64,000 nucleotides of DNA from a virus, in IMG/VR virus record IMGVR_UViG_3300033273_000460, positions 43,771 through 107,770 of that record; one strand, written 5' to 3'. Below, piece by piece: positions 7,488-20,100 of the stretch. A program made the translations under genes and the position numbers. How positions within the stretch are numbered: position 1 is the first letter of the stretch; each line of letters begins with the position of its first letter. The notes beneath the pieces were generated by a model. It saw only the letters and a program-made list of their open reading frames with translations. It did not search any database and was not told the DNA's origin.

Positions 7488-10196
7488 ATGGCAATCAGTT
7501 CAAGAAATGTAGGGCGCAGAGGAGGAGACAAAGCCTTTGATACCAGTGCTAAACGTGGTGTTATGGAAGAAAAAGGTATTGTCATTGGCATTGTAAAAGA
7601 AAATGCTCATCCTGTGCGCATGGGCAATATCATGGTGTTCATACCTGGCAGAGGTGCTACTGGACGAACACAACAAGGTGATGCCAAAAGCATTGAAGAT
7701 GATCCAGCGCAATGGCGCATGGTGCGTTATGCTACTCCTTGGTATAGTAGAACAGACGCCACTAGTTCAAAAAACACATACCAAGAAGTAAAAAACACAG
7801 CAGGTATAATTTATCCTGCACCCGATATTGGTACCAAAGTGCTGTGCTTTTTTCCAGAAGGCAAAAACGCTGAAGGTTTTTGGTTTGCTTGTGCACCTGA
7901 TCCTTACATGATGCAGAGTTTGCCCGAGCCAACAAGGTCATCTAATTTTACACAAAACGGAGACATAACACCAAGAAACGCAGCACCTTCAGGCGAGTTT
8001 AACGATAAGACTACAGACACACGATCACTCAAAGAATACATCAGTGTCACTCGCAGTTTGCAAAATGATTTTTACACAAATCTTGTAAAACAAGGCATAG
8101 ATGAAAGTTTTAGCAAAGGCATAAGCAACAGTGGTTACATGCGTGACACACCTGCAGAACTTATTGGCATTACCACCAAAGGTCGCAAGATAGATGCCAA
8201 TGGAATAGACATTGCTGCTCGCGAAGATATACAAAGCGCACTCAGAAGTAATGATGAAAAAAAGGGTGTAAGTGGAGATAATTTAAAAATACTCAAAGGT
8301 TTTAGACGTGCCAAAGGACACAGTCTAATACTTGACGATGGTGATCTACAAGGCCAAGATCAACTCATACGACTTCGCAGTGCTAAAGGTGCACAGTTTT
8401 TGATACATGACACAGAAGAGTTTGTGTACATCATCAACCAAAGTGGCAACGCATGGATGAGCATGGACAAGCATGGACAGATTGATGTGTACAGCGAAAG
8501 AAACATCAACTTCCGCAGCACAAATATGAACTTCCATGCTGAAAAAGATATAAAAATGCATGCTGGAAACTTTATTGATCTGGTAAGCGAAAACGAAGTT
8601 AACATTGAAGCAGACCAAGATGTAAGCATGCACAGCACAGGAGCAATGGCTTTTGTTAATGCCAGTGATGCGGTACACATAAATGCTGGCGGTCAATTGA
8701 ACATGGCTGGTGGCACTATCACAAATATCAAAGCTGGTCCTGCAATGAACGTTCAAGCAGGTACTATATTCTTGCAAGGTAATGCTACTGATCCTACTAC
8801 TAAAAGTGCTATTCCAAGTAGTAAGCCAAGTGATACACAACTAGAGGATAACTTTTACACTGCTAACACTGAAATATACACCACAGTTGACAGAGTGCCT
8901 ACACACGAACCTTATCCAAATTTTGATCAAATCACTGAGCCAACATCACGTGGTAACAGACGCGGCAGCGGAGGCAGCGGTGGTGCAGTTGGCAGTATGC
9001 AAGGCTCAGGCTTAGGTGCTGAAACACCTATCAGCAGTGGAATTGAACCAATTCCTGGTGCACTTGGTGGTGTTGAAGATTTCTCTGGTCCTTTAGCAAC
9101 TGCAACAGGTGGACAACTGTCTAGTGCTTTAAGTTCTGATGTAACTAGTCAAATAAGCGACACAGGTGGTATTACTGCTATATCAGGCAGTGCCAGCACA
9201 ATCACTGCAAGTAGTTTTGATATAGGAGGTCTAAGCAAAGCAGTAAATGGTGCAGGCGTTAGCGGCCTAGCAGACATATCAAACACTGTGCCTGGAATAA
9301 CTGGTGTAACAGACTCTGGCGGTCTCGTACAAGATTTTGGAGGCAATTTGCCTGTTGAGTTTCCTATGCCAAATGTGATTACTGGTGTAAGCAGTGTAGA
9401 TAGATTTTCTCCAGAAAGTTTAGCACAAAGCAGCACTCTCAGCAAACTTAACGCAGGCAGTTTGAGCAAAGTTACAGGTGCATTACCAAACAGTGCTAAT
9501 TTTGGACAACTACCAGGATTGGCAAATGTTAAAAACTTTGCTAACAATGGACTAGCAAATTACCCTCGAGGTTTTGATCCTGTTAAAATTTTACAAAGCA
9601 ATCAATTTTCAACAGGTGTTGGAGGAATTGATGCAGACACTCTCAGAGGAATGGCTGCAGCACAAACCAGTTTTGTTGGCAGTGGAGGACTAACAGACTT
9701 TGTTGACAGTTCAACAGGTGCTGTTGGCAAATATGGATTTACAGTAAGCAATCTAAAAGACGCTGGTTTTATCAAACCTAATGCGGTGTTGAACGCACAG
9801 TTACAAGACTCAAGAATGTGGACAGGCTATCAAGGCATTGACAGTTTTAGCACATTTGCCACCAATAGCAGTTTACAGGATTCGTTGTTTGCTGAAGTTA
9901 CACAAAAGAACATGCAAAGTTTAGCAAATTTAGGCACGTTATTTCCTAATGACCCAACAGATGTAATGGCAGGATTAGCCAACGTATCAAACGCAGTAGG
10001 TGTAAAAAATGCAGGCAATCTCAGGTATGCTAGAGATTTACAACCATTTCCTGTAGATGGAACAACCACAGTGTTAAGTTCACAAGATGTACAAGCAAAA
10101 TCAAACCAATTGTTAGCAGAAACTATGAGTGCAGTCAACAGTCCGTTGTTGCAGAATCCTTTACAGCGCAGTCTGTTTAGGGATGTTCAGGTGTAG
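7488..10196 (+). CDS. 5: gp5-like baseplate hub / cell-puncturing protein
   Basis: A 902-residue protein. Residues 25-145 form the gp5 OB-fold domain (VRMGNIMVFIPGRG, then IYPAPDIGTKVLCFFPEG and EGFWFACAPDPYMMQ). Residues 290-430 are the repeated beta-helix needle (AQFLIHDTEEFVYIINQSGN, then short repeats such as DIKMHAGN, EVNIEADQ, VHINAGGQ). Residues 440-700 are Gly/Ser-rich. Residues 720-855 carry a second copy of the muralytic-like module found at the N-terminus of the preceding protein, but the catalytic Glu position reads Gly (VGSGG in place of RESGG), so it is probably inactive. There is no T4-lysozyme domain between the OB fold and the needle. It begins 18 bases after the hub gene, with AGGAAG as ribosome binding site. 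Confidence 0.85.
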   Translation: MAISSRNVGRRGGDKAFDTSAKRGVMEEKGIVIGIVKENAHPVRMGNIMVFIPGRGATGRTQQGDAKSIEDDPAQWRMVRYATPWYSRTDATSSKNTYQEVKNTAGIIYPAPDIGTKVLCFFPEGKNAEGFWFACAPDPYMMQSLPEPTRSSNFTQNGDITPRNAAPSGEFNDKTTDTRSLKEYISVTRSLQNDFYTNLVKQGIDESFSKGISNSGYMRDTPAELIGITTKGRKIDANGIDIAAREDIQSALRSNDEKKGVSGDNLKILKGFRRAKGHSLILDDGDLQGQDQLIRLRSAKGAQFLIHDTEEFVYIINQSGNAWMSMDKHGQIDVYSERNINFRSTNMNFHAEKDIKMHAGNFIDLVSENEVNIEADQDVSMHSTGAMAFVNASDAVHINAGGQLNMAGGTITNIKAGPAMNVQAGTIFLQGNATDPTTKSAIPSSKPSDTQLEDNFYTANTEIYTTVDRVPTHEPYPNFDQITEPTSRGNRRGSGGSGGAVGSMQGSGLGAETPISSGIEPIPGALGGVEDFSGPLATATGGQLSSALSSDVTSQISDTGGITAISGSASTITASSFDIGGLSKAVNGAGVSGLADISNTVPGITGVTDSGGLVQDFGGNLPVEFPMPNVITGVSSVDRFSPESLAQSSTLSKLNAGSLSKVTGALPNSANFGQLPGLANVKNFANNGLANYPRGFDPVKILQSNQFSTGVGGIDADTLRGMAAAQTSFVGSGGLTDFVDSSTGAVGKYGFTVSNLKDAGFIKPNAVLNAQLQDSRMWTGYQGIDSFSTFATNSSLQDSLFAEVTQKNMQSLANLGTLFPNDPTDVMAGLANVSNAVGVKNAGNLRYARDLQPFPVDGTTTVLSSQDVQAKSNQLLAETMSAVNSPLLQNPLQRSLFRDVQV

Positions 10197-10207
10197 GTAA
10201 ATACGTT

Positions 10208-10585
10208 ATGGCTTACTACAGAGGTTACAACACAGTAGATAATATTTTTAGCAGCACAAGATTGACTGAAAGTTCATTGGTGCGCAGAGATATTCTCAAT
10301 CATTTTAACGTCAATCAAGGCGAAGCAGTGATGCGTCCAAACTTTGGTACTATAATTCAAAGTTTAGTTTTTGAACCATTAACACCAGAAACACAAGAAT
10401 TAATTATTACCGAAATAAAACGTGTTGTAAACAGTGATCCGAGAGTTGTAATGGCTGATATGGAGCTGGAAGAATATCAAAGTGGAATTCAAGTTGCCAT
10501 GACATTAAATTATAGAAACACTGATCTTAGTGAACAACTCTTTATTAAATTTGATAGAGATACACAAACTGCAGTGTTTGTATAA
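10208..10585 (+). CDS. 25: Baseplate wedge subunit gp25
   Basis: A 125-residue GPW/gp25-family protein, the usual length. RRDILNHFNVNQGEAVMRPN (residues 27-46) with the following FGTIIQSLVFEPL, and the later NYRNTDLSEQLFIKFDR strand, are diagnostic of this sheath-initiating wedge protein. It starts eleven bases after the gp5 stop and shares that transcript. Confidence 0.93.
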   Translation: MAYYRGYNTVDNIFSSTRLTESSLVRRDILNHFNVNQGEAVMRPNFGTIIQSLVFEPLTPETQELIITEIKRVVNSDPRVVMADMELEEYQSGIQVAMTLNYRNTDLSEQLFIKFDRDTQTAVFV

Positions 10586-10605
10586 TATGCGTAGTTTATA
10601 CATCA

Positions 10606-10613
10606 AATAAATA
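10606..10613 (+). promoter_or_regulatory. Late promoter-like AATAAATA before gp6
   Basis: AATAAATA differs from the late consensus only at position 1 and lies 19 bases before the gp6 ATG, in the 47-base gap after gp25. A ribosome binding site (AGGACG) is positioned correctly. The same octamer occurs before the first tail-fibre gene at almost identical spacing. Confidence 0.55.
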
Positions 10614-10632
10614 ACACAAATAGGACGTAAAC

Positions 10633-13600
10633 ATGGCACACATCACTAGACAATCAAATTTGTTTGCTGCAGAGGATTGGACCAAACTATACGAAAGTTT
10701 CAAGGAAATTGACTTTCAGAGTTATGATTATCAAACAATTCGTAAGAGTTTGATTGACTATTTGCGTACCTATTATCCGGAAGATTTTAACGATTTTATT
10801 GAAAGCAGTGAATATGTTGCACTGATTGATATGATTGCATATCAAGCACAGGCACTGAGTTTTCGCACAGATTTAAACGCTAGAGAAAACTTTTTAGAAA
10901 CTGCTACACGCAGGGACAGTGTGTTACGTCTTGCCAAAATGGTTAACTACAACCCAAAACGCACACAAGTAGCACGTGGATTGATCAAAGTTGTTGGTGT
11001 AGAAACAACTGAAAGCATTTTTGACAGCAATGGCACAGATCTACAAGGCACTACAATATTTTGGGGAGACACAAACAACCCTGATTTCTTAGAGCAATTT
11101 ACAACAGTAATGAATGCTGCTTTGTTTAGGACACAACGTTTTGGTAAACCTGCTGCAACAACCACTGTTGCAGGTGTTACAATTGACGAATATAATATTA
11201 ATATTGTGCCTAGTACAGTTCCTGTTTATGAATTCCAACAAACAATCAATGGCACAAACATGACCTTTGAAGTTGTAAAAGGTACATACAGCGGAACAAA
11301 CTATCTATACGAAGTTGCACCAAAACCAAGCAACAGCACCAATGTGCTTTATCGCAATGATGGTAGAGGTTTTAACAGTGCTGACAGCGGCTTTTTCTTT
11401 TACATCAAACAAGGTCAACTACAAGTAAGTGACTTTACTGTTGAGGATAGTTTGCCAAACAGAATTATTGATGTTGAAGTAAGCAACATTGACAACAACG
11501 ATGTTTATTTGTACAAAGTTGACAGCAATGGATTAGAAACAACACAATGGTCAAAACTACCAAGTGTTAGTGGTACGAATGTTATCTACAACAGTTTGAG
11601 CAACAACACAAAAACAATTTTTAGTATCAACAGTAAAACAAATGATCAAATACAACTGTTGTTTGGTGATGGCGTGTTCACAGATATTCCTGTAGGCGAC
11701 TTCCGCACCTATTACAGAGTTGGCAATGGCTTAACTTACAAAATTGAACCACAGGATATGCAAAACATTGAGATTAACATTCCATACGTTTCGCATGATA
11801 ATCAATTGGAAACACTCACAGTAACATTAAGTTTGCAAAACACAATCAGCAATGGCACTGCAAAAGAAACACTAACCAATATCAAGACCAAAGCACAACA
11901 ACAGTATTACACACAAAACAGAATGGTAACTGGCGAAGATTATCAGATCTTTCCATTTACAAACTTCAATGATATTGTAAAAGCAAAAGCAGTAAACAGA
12001 ACTGCTAGTGGCATCAGCAGGTATCTTGATGTGCGTGATACCACAGGCAAGTACAGTAGCACAAACATCATAGCCAAAGATGGTATCTTGTATCGTAGCG
12101 AAAGCATCAAAAACTTTACATTTGATTTTGTAACAGACAGTGACATTGCTGTAATGATCAGCGGAACACTAGAGCCTATTGTACAAAACACAGAAAGCAA
12201 ACATTTTTACTATAAAAATTATCCTTACATCACTGCTCCTGCAGGTGTTACCTGGAACCAAAGTACAAGAGGTACTGCTAGTGTAACAGGATATTTTAAA
12301 AATGCAAGTAATAATCCACAACCAATTGGAACATTTACAACTTCAAACATGAAGTATGTCAAACAAGGCACTTTGCTCAAGTTTACTCCTCCAAGTGGAT
12401 ATGTTTTTGATGTAAACAACAATCTTGTAGCAACACCAACAACACTACGTGGTACAAAAGAATATGTTTGGGCAAGCATTAGCAGTGTTACTGGAGATGG
12501 TACAAACCAGGGTGTTGGAAATCTTCTAGATGGAACTGGTCCTGTAACACTAAGTGAGGTAATTCCTAGCACTGCAATATTGACCAGTATCATTGCACCA
12601 TGGAACACTGTACTTCCACAAAGTGTGCGCAACCTAATTATTAACAATGTTAACACCTACAAAACATTTGCACTAAGATATGATGTTGACACACAAGAAT
12701 GGACAGAAATCAATGCGCTTGACTTGAGCAGTAGCACAACATTTGATTTAGGAAACGCCGGCGATACATCAGAAAACAATTTAGATGCAAGTTGGATCTA
12801 TAAATTTACCAACGATGGCATCACATACACTGTTCAATATCGTAGCACAGAATATGTTTTTGAAAGTGCGTTAGAGACACGTTTCTATTTTGATCCAGAC
12901 CAAAGCATATTTGATCCTGCAAGTGGTCGTACAATCAAAGACACAATAAACATATTAACAGTTAACAGTCAACCAGATGCAGATACTGCACTAGGGCAAG
13001 GTTACAAATTAAACATTGCTGATAGGTATGTTGAAACAGATGGTTTTGTAATAAGTGAAAAAATTAAAGTTACATTTGCTGATGTAGACAATGACAGTGT
13101 TGCTGACGATCCTGAATTTTTTGACAAAATTGTAGCACCTGATGTAAACAGCACTACTAAAATTGTATACTATAAAAATTACCTAGACATAGAAGGCTAC
13201 AGTAGAGAAGAACCTGTTGCATCAAGCACAATTGAAGCACAGTACACAACACTAAGTGCTATCAATGCTGTGGTGCAAAGTTACGCTGCTGGACAAATCT
13301 TTTATGCCAGCAGTGAACAAAAATTTTACATAACCAGTGTTGACAACGACAATGTTCGCACTGTTGCTCGGACAACAGATTATACTACCAAGGTTGGCAG
13401 AGACAACTTGATATTCCAATACACACACAATGCGCCAAACACCAGACGCATTGATCCAAGTCCAACCAATCTTATAGACATGTATTTGCTTACACGCACT
13501 TACGACCAAGACTATCGGAATTGGGTAAGTGATATCACAGGACGTGTGAGCAAGCCTGCACAGTTAACCACAAGTCAATTGCGAGATAACTACGGAAGTC

Positions 13601-14175
13601 TTGACAATGCTAAAAGTGTTAGTGACAGTTTGATTTTCCATAATGTTAGTTACAGACCATTGTTTGGTAACAAAGCAGATGAAGAACTACAAGCAACATT
13701 TAAAGTAGTGAAAAATAAACAAGCATTTGTAAGTGATAATGAAATTAAAGCCAGTGTTGTACAAGCAATTAATGATTATTTTGCTTTAGAAAACTGGGAT
13801 TTTGGTGATACTTTTTATTTCAGTGAATTGAGTGCATACTTGCATCAAACACTAGCACCAAATGTATTAAGCATTATTATTGTACCAAAGAAAAGTACAA
13901 GTGTATTTGGAAGCCTATACCAAATAACCAGTAACAGGGATGAAATTTTTATCAGCAGTGCAACTGTAAATGATATTGAAATTATTGATACAATAACTGC
14001 TACACAATTGGCAGCAAGTGGTAACGTTGTTAGTAATGCAGCATCAACCATTGCAAGTGAAAGTATTATAAGTGCTACATCAGGTAACACAACAACTGCA
14101 GTGACAACAAGTACAAATAACACAACCAGTACTACAACAAGTGCAAGTTCAAGCAGTGGAGGCTATAGTTACTAA
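10633..14175 (+). CDS. 6: Baseplate wedge subunit gp6
   Basis: A 1,180-residue protein, about twice the length of T4 gp6 (660) as is usual in marine T4-like phages. The first 120 residues are highly typical: TIRKSLIDYLRTYYPEDFND, then YVALIDMIAYQAQALSFRTD and ENFLETATRRDSVLRLAKM. The middle holds beta-rich inserts, and the C-terminal part (about 985-1130) resumes a conserved wedge-like region (FALENWDFGDTFYFSELSAY). The last 50 residues are a Thr/Ser/Asn-rich tail. gp6 forms the iris ring of the baseplate. The stop TAA overlaps the start of the giant virion gene. Confidence 0.92.
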   Translation: MAHITRQSNLFAAEDWTKLYESFKEIDFQSYDYQTIRKSLIDYLRTYYPEDFNDFIESSEYVALIDMIAYQAQALSFRTDLNARENFLETATRRDSVLRLAKMVNYNPKRTQVARGLIKVVGVETTESIFDSNGTDLQGTTIFWGDTNNPDFLEQFTTVMNAALFRTQRFGKPAATTTVAGVTIDEYNINIVPSTVPVYEFQQTINGTNMTFEVVKGTYSGTNYLYEVAPKPSNSTNVLYRNDGRGFNSADSGFFFYIKQGQLQVSDFTVEDSLPNRIIDVEVSNIDNNDVYLYKVDSNGLETTQWSKLPSVSGTNVIYNSLSNNTKTIFSINSKTNDQIQLLFGDGVFTDIPVGDFRTYYRVGNGLTYKIEPQDMQNIEINIPYVSHDNQLETLTVTLSLQNTISNGTAKETLTNIKTKAQQQYYTQNRMVTGEDYQIFPFTNFNDIVKAKAVNRTASGISRYLDVRDTTGKYSSTNIIAKDGILYRSESIKNFTFDFVTDSDIAVMISGTLEPIVQNTESKHFYYKNYPYITAPAGVTWNQSTRGTASVTGYFKNASNNPQPIGTFTTSNMKYVKQGTLLKFTPPSGYVFDVNNNLVATPTTLRGTKEYVWASISSVTGDGTNQGVGNLLDGTGPVTLSEVIPSTAILTSIIAPWNTVLPQSVRNLIINNVNTYKTFALRYDVDTQEWTEINALDLSSSTTFDLGNAGDTSENNLDASWIYKFTNDGITYTVQYRSTEYVFESALETRFYFDPDQSIFDPASGRTIKDTINILTVNSQPDADTALGQGYKLNIADRYVETDGFVISEKIKVTFADVDNDSVADDPEFFDKIVAPDVNSTTKIVYYKNYLDIEGYSREEPVASSTIEAQYTTLSAINAVVQSYAAGQIFYASSEQKFYITSVDNDNVRTVARTTDYTTKVGRDNLIFQYTHNAPNTRRIDPSPTNLIDMYLLTRTYDQDYRNWVSDITGRVSKPAQLTTSQLRDNYGSLDNAKSVSDSLIFHNVSYRPLFGNKADEELQATFKVVKNKQAFVSDNEIKASVVQAINDYFALENWDFGDTFYFSELSAYLHQTLAPNVLSIIIVPKKSTSVFGSLYQITSNRDEIFISSATVNDIEIIDTITATQLAASGNVVSNAASTIASESIISATSGNTTTAVTTSTNNTTSTTTSASSSSGGYSY

Positions 14176-17100
14176 TGGCATTGCGTAAACATTCACAACT
14201 GCTCCCGGGCGTATTTCAAACTTCTCGTAATCAAAAGTTTTTAAATGCTACACTGGACCAATTGAACAGTGAACCAAATAATGTTCGCATCAATCAGTAC
14301 ATTGGACGTTCACCAACTAGAAGTTATGTCAAAGGTGATGGTTATATTACAGAAAGTACTGCTCTTAGGCAAAGCTACCAACTAGAACCAGCAGTTGTAT
14401 ATCGCAACAGTGCTGGTGAGGTAGAAAGTGTTGATGGTATCATTAATGCTGTTAACAGTATAGCATTTAACAATGGCGATACAAATAATTTACACAACTT
14501 GGTAACTCAACAATATTACAACTACGAAGGTTGGGTTGACAATGACAAATTGATCAACTATGGTGAATACTTTTGGTTGCCTAAAGGACCAGATGTTGTT
14601 AATGTAGGCGGCAGTGCCGTTGACCCAGAAAAAGATTTTACAGTAAACCGTAGTGACACAACCCGTATCACAGAATTATACGACAGCAATCCCTATGATA
14701 GTCAACCATTTGCTGAATACTTTGAAGACATCAGCACAGCAACAAGTTATTATACATTTAATAATGATGCAGATCAAAACCAAACAATTTATCTAGCTAG
14801 AGGTGGTGAGTATACCTTCACTGTTGATCAACCAGGATTTCCTTTCTGGATCCAAACTGAAATTGGTATAAGTGGTATTAGCACAAGTCAAAGCAATATC
14901 AGCACAAGAGAAGTTGCTGGTGTTGTAAACAATGGCGAAGACGATGGTGTAATCACATACAGAGTTCCAACAGTAGATGATCAAAATTATTATGTAAATT
15001 TACCTGTAACTGCTAATGTAGACCTAGCAACTGATTTAACATGGAAGCAACTGCACAACCAGCCATTGGCAAATATACTTGCCAATGGCGGCATTGACAC
15101 ACTGACCAGTTTTGATGGTAAAACACTAGTGTTTGCAAATCAAAATCTTAATGAAAGAGAATGGGAAGCTGGTGCACTGTTTGACAGTGTAGGATTTGAT
15201 GACCCTGAGGGTTTTGACCCTACAACTGTTATCAGTATAGCAGATCGTTACAGTGTATACAAAATTAACGTAACTAACATTGCTGGCACAGACTACGTGC
15301 TGCTAACCAAACTTAGCGATATACCTCAATACACCAAAGTAAAAATTAAACAAGGTGTTACCTACGGATCACGTGAACTATACAAAAATGTAGATGGATT
15401 ATTAGAACTTATTCCACCTATCACTGCAGACAATAATGTACTATACTACAGAGATGGTGTAAACGAAAACATGTTTGGACGCATTGTATTGGTAGACATT
15501 GGCAATGCACAAACTATTAATGTCACCAATGACATCATTGGACAAAATGATTATACTGCTCCAAATGGTGTTGTGTTTACAAACGGATTAAAAATTGAAT
15601 TTGACAGTACTGTGTTACCTGAAAGTTATCAGAACAACACCTACTACATTGAAGGTGTAGGACAACGCAGTGGTATTTGTTTGGTTCCAGAAGTTGATCT
15701 TAGCACACCAGAAACATTCACAAACAGCCTCAGCGAACCTTTTGATAGCATAGGATTTGATGCAGGTAATTTTGATGGTACAGAGTTTGCTCCAAGTGAC
15801 CCTGACTACATTGTAATGAACAGGGCATGCCGTGATAACAATGCTTGGAGTCGTTACAACAGATGGTTCCACAAAAGTGTTATTGAAGCAGCAGCAGCAT
15901 ACAATGATTTCACTGTGACTGTTGATTATACTGCAAGAGCAAAACGCCCTATTGTAGAATACCGTGCAGGTCTACAACTGTTTAATCATGGCATTAATGC
16001 AAAACAGCCTGTGAGTATTTTTGATGTTACACAAACAGACGCACTCAGCAATGTAGCAGGAACCACAGGATACTATGCAGATGGTATCAACTTAGATCCA
16101 CAAATGCGTATTGTGTTCAGTGCTGACACTGATGAAAATGTAAGGAAAACAGTCTACAGAGTTGACTTCATTGACCAAGACGGCGATATTACAACAGATA
16201 AAATTATAAACTTGGTACCTGTTGATACCATTACAGAAGATGACTGTTTGGTTGCAAAATTAGGCACTACAAATCAAGGTAAAATGTTCTATTTCAAAAA
16301 TGGTGTATGGAACGAAAGTCAACAAAAGACAGAGTTGTTTCAAGATCCATTGTTTGATATACACAACGGAAGTCATGTTAGTTTAAGTGATACCACTGCA
16401 TATCCTGACAGTTCGTTTGTAGGAACAAAACTATTCAGTTATAAACGCAACAACAACGCTGCCAGTGACAGTGTGTTAGGCTTTGGTTTAAGTTATAAAA
16501 ACTTTAACAACATTGGCGATATTGTTTTTGATAACAACTTTATCTCAGACACATTCACATATACAAAACCAAGCACAGGCAAACAAACAAGTATTATTGT
16601 TAAAAGTGGACATGCTCATTCTTATGATTACAACACAGGTGCTCGCAGACTTGAAAATGGCTGGCGTAGAATCAACGTTGAAAGCAAAGACTTCCAGATT
16701 GTAAGATACGAAGTTGTAGATGAGTTTTACAGTTTTGAAATTGGATGTCAGCCTTACCAAAACAATACCAGCACAAATTTAAAAGTATACATCAACAGCA
16801 AGTTCCTAGAGCCAAGCAAGTATACTGTACTAAGTCAAAACAACAAATACTATGTGGTGCTTGATACTGCAGCACAAGTAGATGATGTTGTAGTAATAAA
16901 AGTATTCAGCAATGACCTTACTTCGTTAGGCTATTTTGAAACACCTGTAAACTTAGAAAACAATGCCAACAACACAGATTTCACTGACCTAACACTAGGA
17001 CAAATGAGAAATCATCACATTGAAATTGGAGAAAATATTCCAACCTTGTCTGGTAGTATACTTGGTGCTAACAACATGAGAGACATCGATGTTGCTCAGT

Positions 17101-20100
17101 ATGCTGGTAAAATACTACAGCACAGTGCAGGTGCAATTATTCCGTTCTATTTGCTTACAAATGAAAAAGCAAACATCATTGATGCTATAAAGTTTAGCAG
17201 CACTGAATACACAAGATTCAAAAATAGATTCATAGACAATCTTGACAAGTTAGATTTAGATCTACTTGATGCAGCTGGCAGTGTTGACAAAATACTAGAG
17301 ACAATGGTAGGCAGTAAAACCAATGCATTTCCTTTTTACTACAGCGACATGGTTGGTTGGGGCAATCAAAAAAGCACATACAATTATACACTAGACAACA
17401 TTCAAGAAAGATTTTATGAGTTTGGCACACAGTTTGACCTAAATGATGTTAGTCAACGCAGTGTCCTAGTTTACCTCACAAACAGCAAAAACCAAAAGCA
17501 ACAACTTGTACACGGTCGTGATTATACCTTTGACACAGAAGTTGCTGGAATTCATCTTGACACTAATTTAACCATAGCAGTTGGAAATGTGTTAACAATT
17601 GTTGAATATACAGACACAGATGGCAGTTTTGTTCCGCCTACTCCAAGTAAACTTGGACTATGGCCAGCAATTGAACCAAGTGTGTACCTTGAACAAAACT
17701 TTGGTTATGAAGATACCGGCACTGGTCCATACAAAGTGTACGGAACACTTGATCCAAACTACACACAACATGGGCAAGGACAATTGGGTTTTGCATACCC
17801 TTTGTATACCACTTATGAAGCAGCACAGGCTGCTGATAGAGCTGCTGGTGGTGATGGCACAGGCATTCATATTCACAAGTTTATAGGTACACCACAACTT
17901 TTCTATATGCCTGCCGCAGCAGGTTTGCCACAGCATGGAGCACAGGATAACTCCACCATTGATTATTATCCAGGTGTGCGTACAATCATTAGAGGGCATG
18001 ATGGTTCACGTTACGTTGGTTTTGGCGATGTACGTGACAGTATCATTTTTGAATACGAAGCTAGAGTATACAACAATATCAAAACTGTTTACAGCAATGA
18101 ATTGTTTGATTGGCAGGAAGTACTAACTGGTTATGCTCGCAGTACTCAAGAAGATAGAAAAATTGAAAATGATATACTGCGTAGCAGTTATGGCACCTGG
18201 GCAGAAAAGAATCGTATAGACATCACTAAAAATGATACATTTAGTGTAGCAAATGCATTTACATGGAACTACTCCCAAAGCCAAAATAAAAATACTGGAG
18301 ATACATGGCCGGGCGGCTGGAGAGGCATATTCAATTGGTTGTATGACACCGAAACTCCACACTTAACTCCATGGGAAATGTTAGGACTATCCTCAAAACC
18401 AAGTTGGTGGGATTATCGTTATGGTGCAGCTCCTTATACAAAAGGTAACACTGTGTTGTGGGAAGACCTACGTGATGGCAAGTTATACAGTGATGCAATC
18501 AGCAGTGAATACACCACGCTGTCAAGATACCAACGTCCAGAGCTGTTAGATTTTATTCCAACAGACGAACAAGGTAATCTTCGTCCTCCTGCAGATTTTG
18601 CCTGCAAAGATTTATCTGTTAGCACTGCAAATGGCACTTGGCGTTTTGGTGACTATTCACCACAAGAAACTGCTTGGAGAACCAGCAGCGAATGGCCATT
18701 CGCTGCACAATTGTTAGGGATACTACGCAAGCCCGCAAAGTATTGTAGTTTGCTATGGGATACAAATTTATTTGAATACAACAGTGCATTTGATCAAATA
18801 CTACAGAAAAACAGGACATACAGACCAAACCTTGCAGACTACTGCTTGCACGGCGTTGCTGACAGCAACGGCACAATAAGTCGCAGAGAAGGTTATAATC
18901 AATTTATTTTCAATCATCTTGTGTACAACAACTTCAGTGCCAGTGATGTTGAAACAAAGGTAAGAAATCTAGAACTAAATCTTTGTTATGCTGTTGGTGG
19001 TTTTACTGACAAAAACCTACTCAAAGTTGTAGCAGAAACAGCAACACCAAACACCAGCAACAACACAATTTTTGTTCCAGATGAAAACTACACTATCTTT
19101 TTAAGCAAAAGCACTCCGCTAGAGCGTGTGGTGTACAGTGGTGTGCGTATTGTTCGTGTTGAGAATGGTTATAAGATCACAGGTTACGACAGTGCCAATC
19201 CGTTTTTTAAAGTTGTTCCTAGTAAAAAATCACAGAACACTAGAACATTCAGTATAGGACCTGACACTGGTTTTAGTGTATATGATGATTATAATCCTTA
19301 TATTGTAAATCTAGCATATGGTACAGTTTTGTCAACCAAGCAGCAGGTGGTAGATTTCCTAAACAGTTTACAAAGATACTATGTAAACAAAGGAATTGTG
19401 TTTGACAACGACAACGGTGACTTTATTCAAGCTGCAAAAGAGTTTGTGTTCTGGAGTCAACAAGGATGGGAAACAGGCAGTGTGTTTACTGTTAGTCCTT
19501 TGTATGATAGAATTAAAATAAATCGTAATTTTACAACAATAGATGATCTAAGTCAAACCATAAGTTTACGTGACGTCAATGGCAAACCTATTGCTAAAAC
19601 AGATTATAAAGTTAGTCGCATAGACAACGAAACTATAGTTTATGTTAACTCAGAAAACACAGTGTTAGCAAGTGCTGTGATAAATCCTATACAGTATGAA
19701 CATGTGTTGGTATTAGACAATGAAACTATTTTTAATGATCTAGTGTATCAACCAAATCTAGGCAACAGACAAGATAGATTAAAATTAATTGGACAAAAGA
19801 CAGGAGACTGGAATGGTACACTGCACGCACCAGGTTATATTGTAAGTGCAGATAGTTTTAATATTTGGTTAGAAAATAAAAGTTACAGCAAAGGGGAATA
19901 TGTAAGTTTCCGCAACAAAGAATATGTAGCCAACCAAGATCATTCAGGAACATCAACTTTTGATTATGACAACTGGGATTTACTACCTAATTATAAATCA
20001 GGTTTGTTAAAAAATATTGCACATCGCAGTTCACAATTTGAAAACTTTTACAACATTGACATACTCAATATTGAAAATGATGTTGATTTAGCAGGCAAAG

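Noticed and set aside
10197-10203. GTAAATA just before gp25 as a late promoter
   Set aside because: It lies only four bases before the ATG, too close to yield a transcript with the whole gene, and gp25 is coupled to gp5.
12225-12656. Long minus-strand open frame inside gp6
   Set aside because: It is antisense to a clearly conserved gene, lacks a ribosome binding site and has no recognisable domain; the open frame follows from the AT-rich, Thr/Asn-rich coding of the sense strand.
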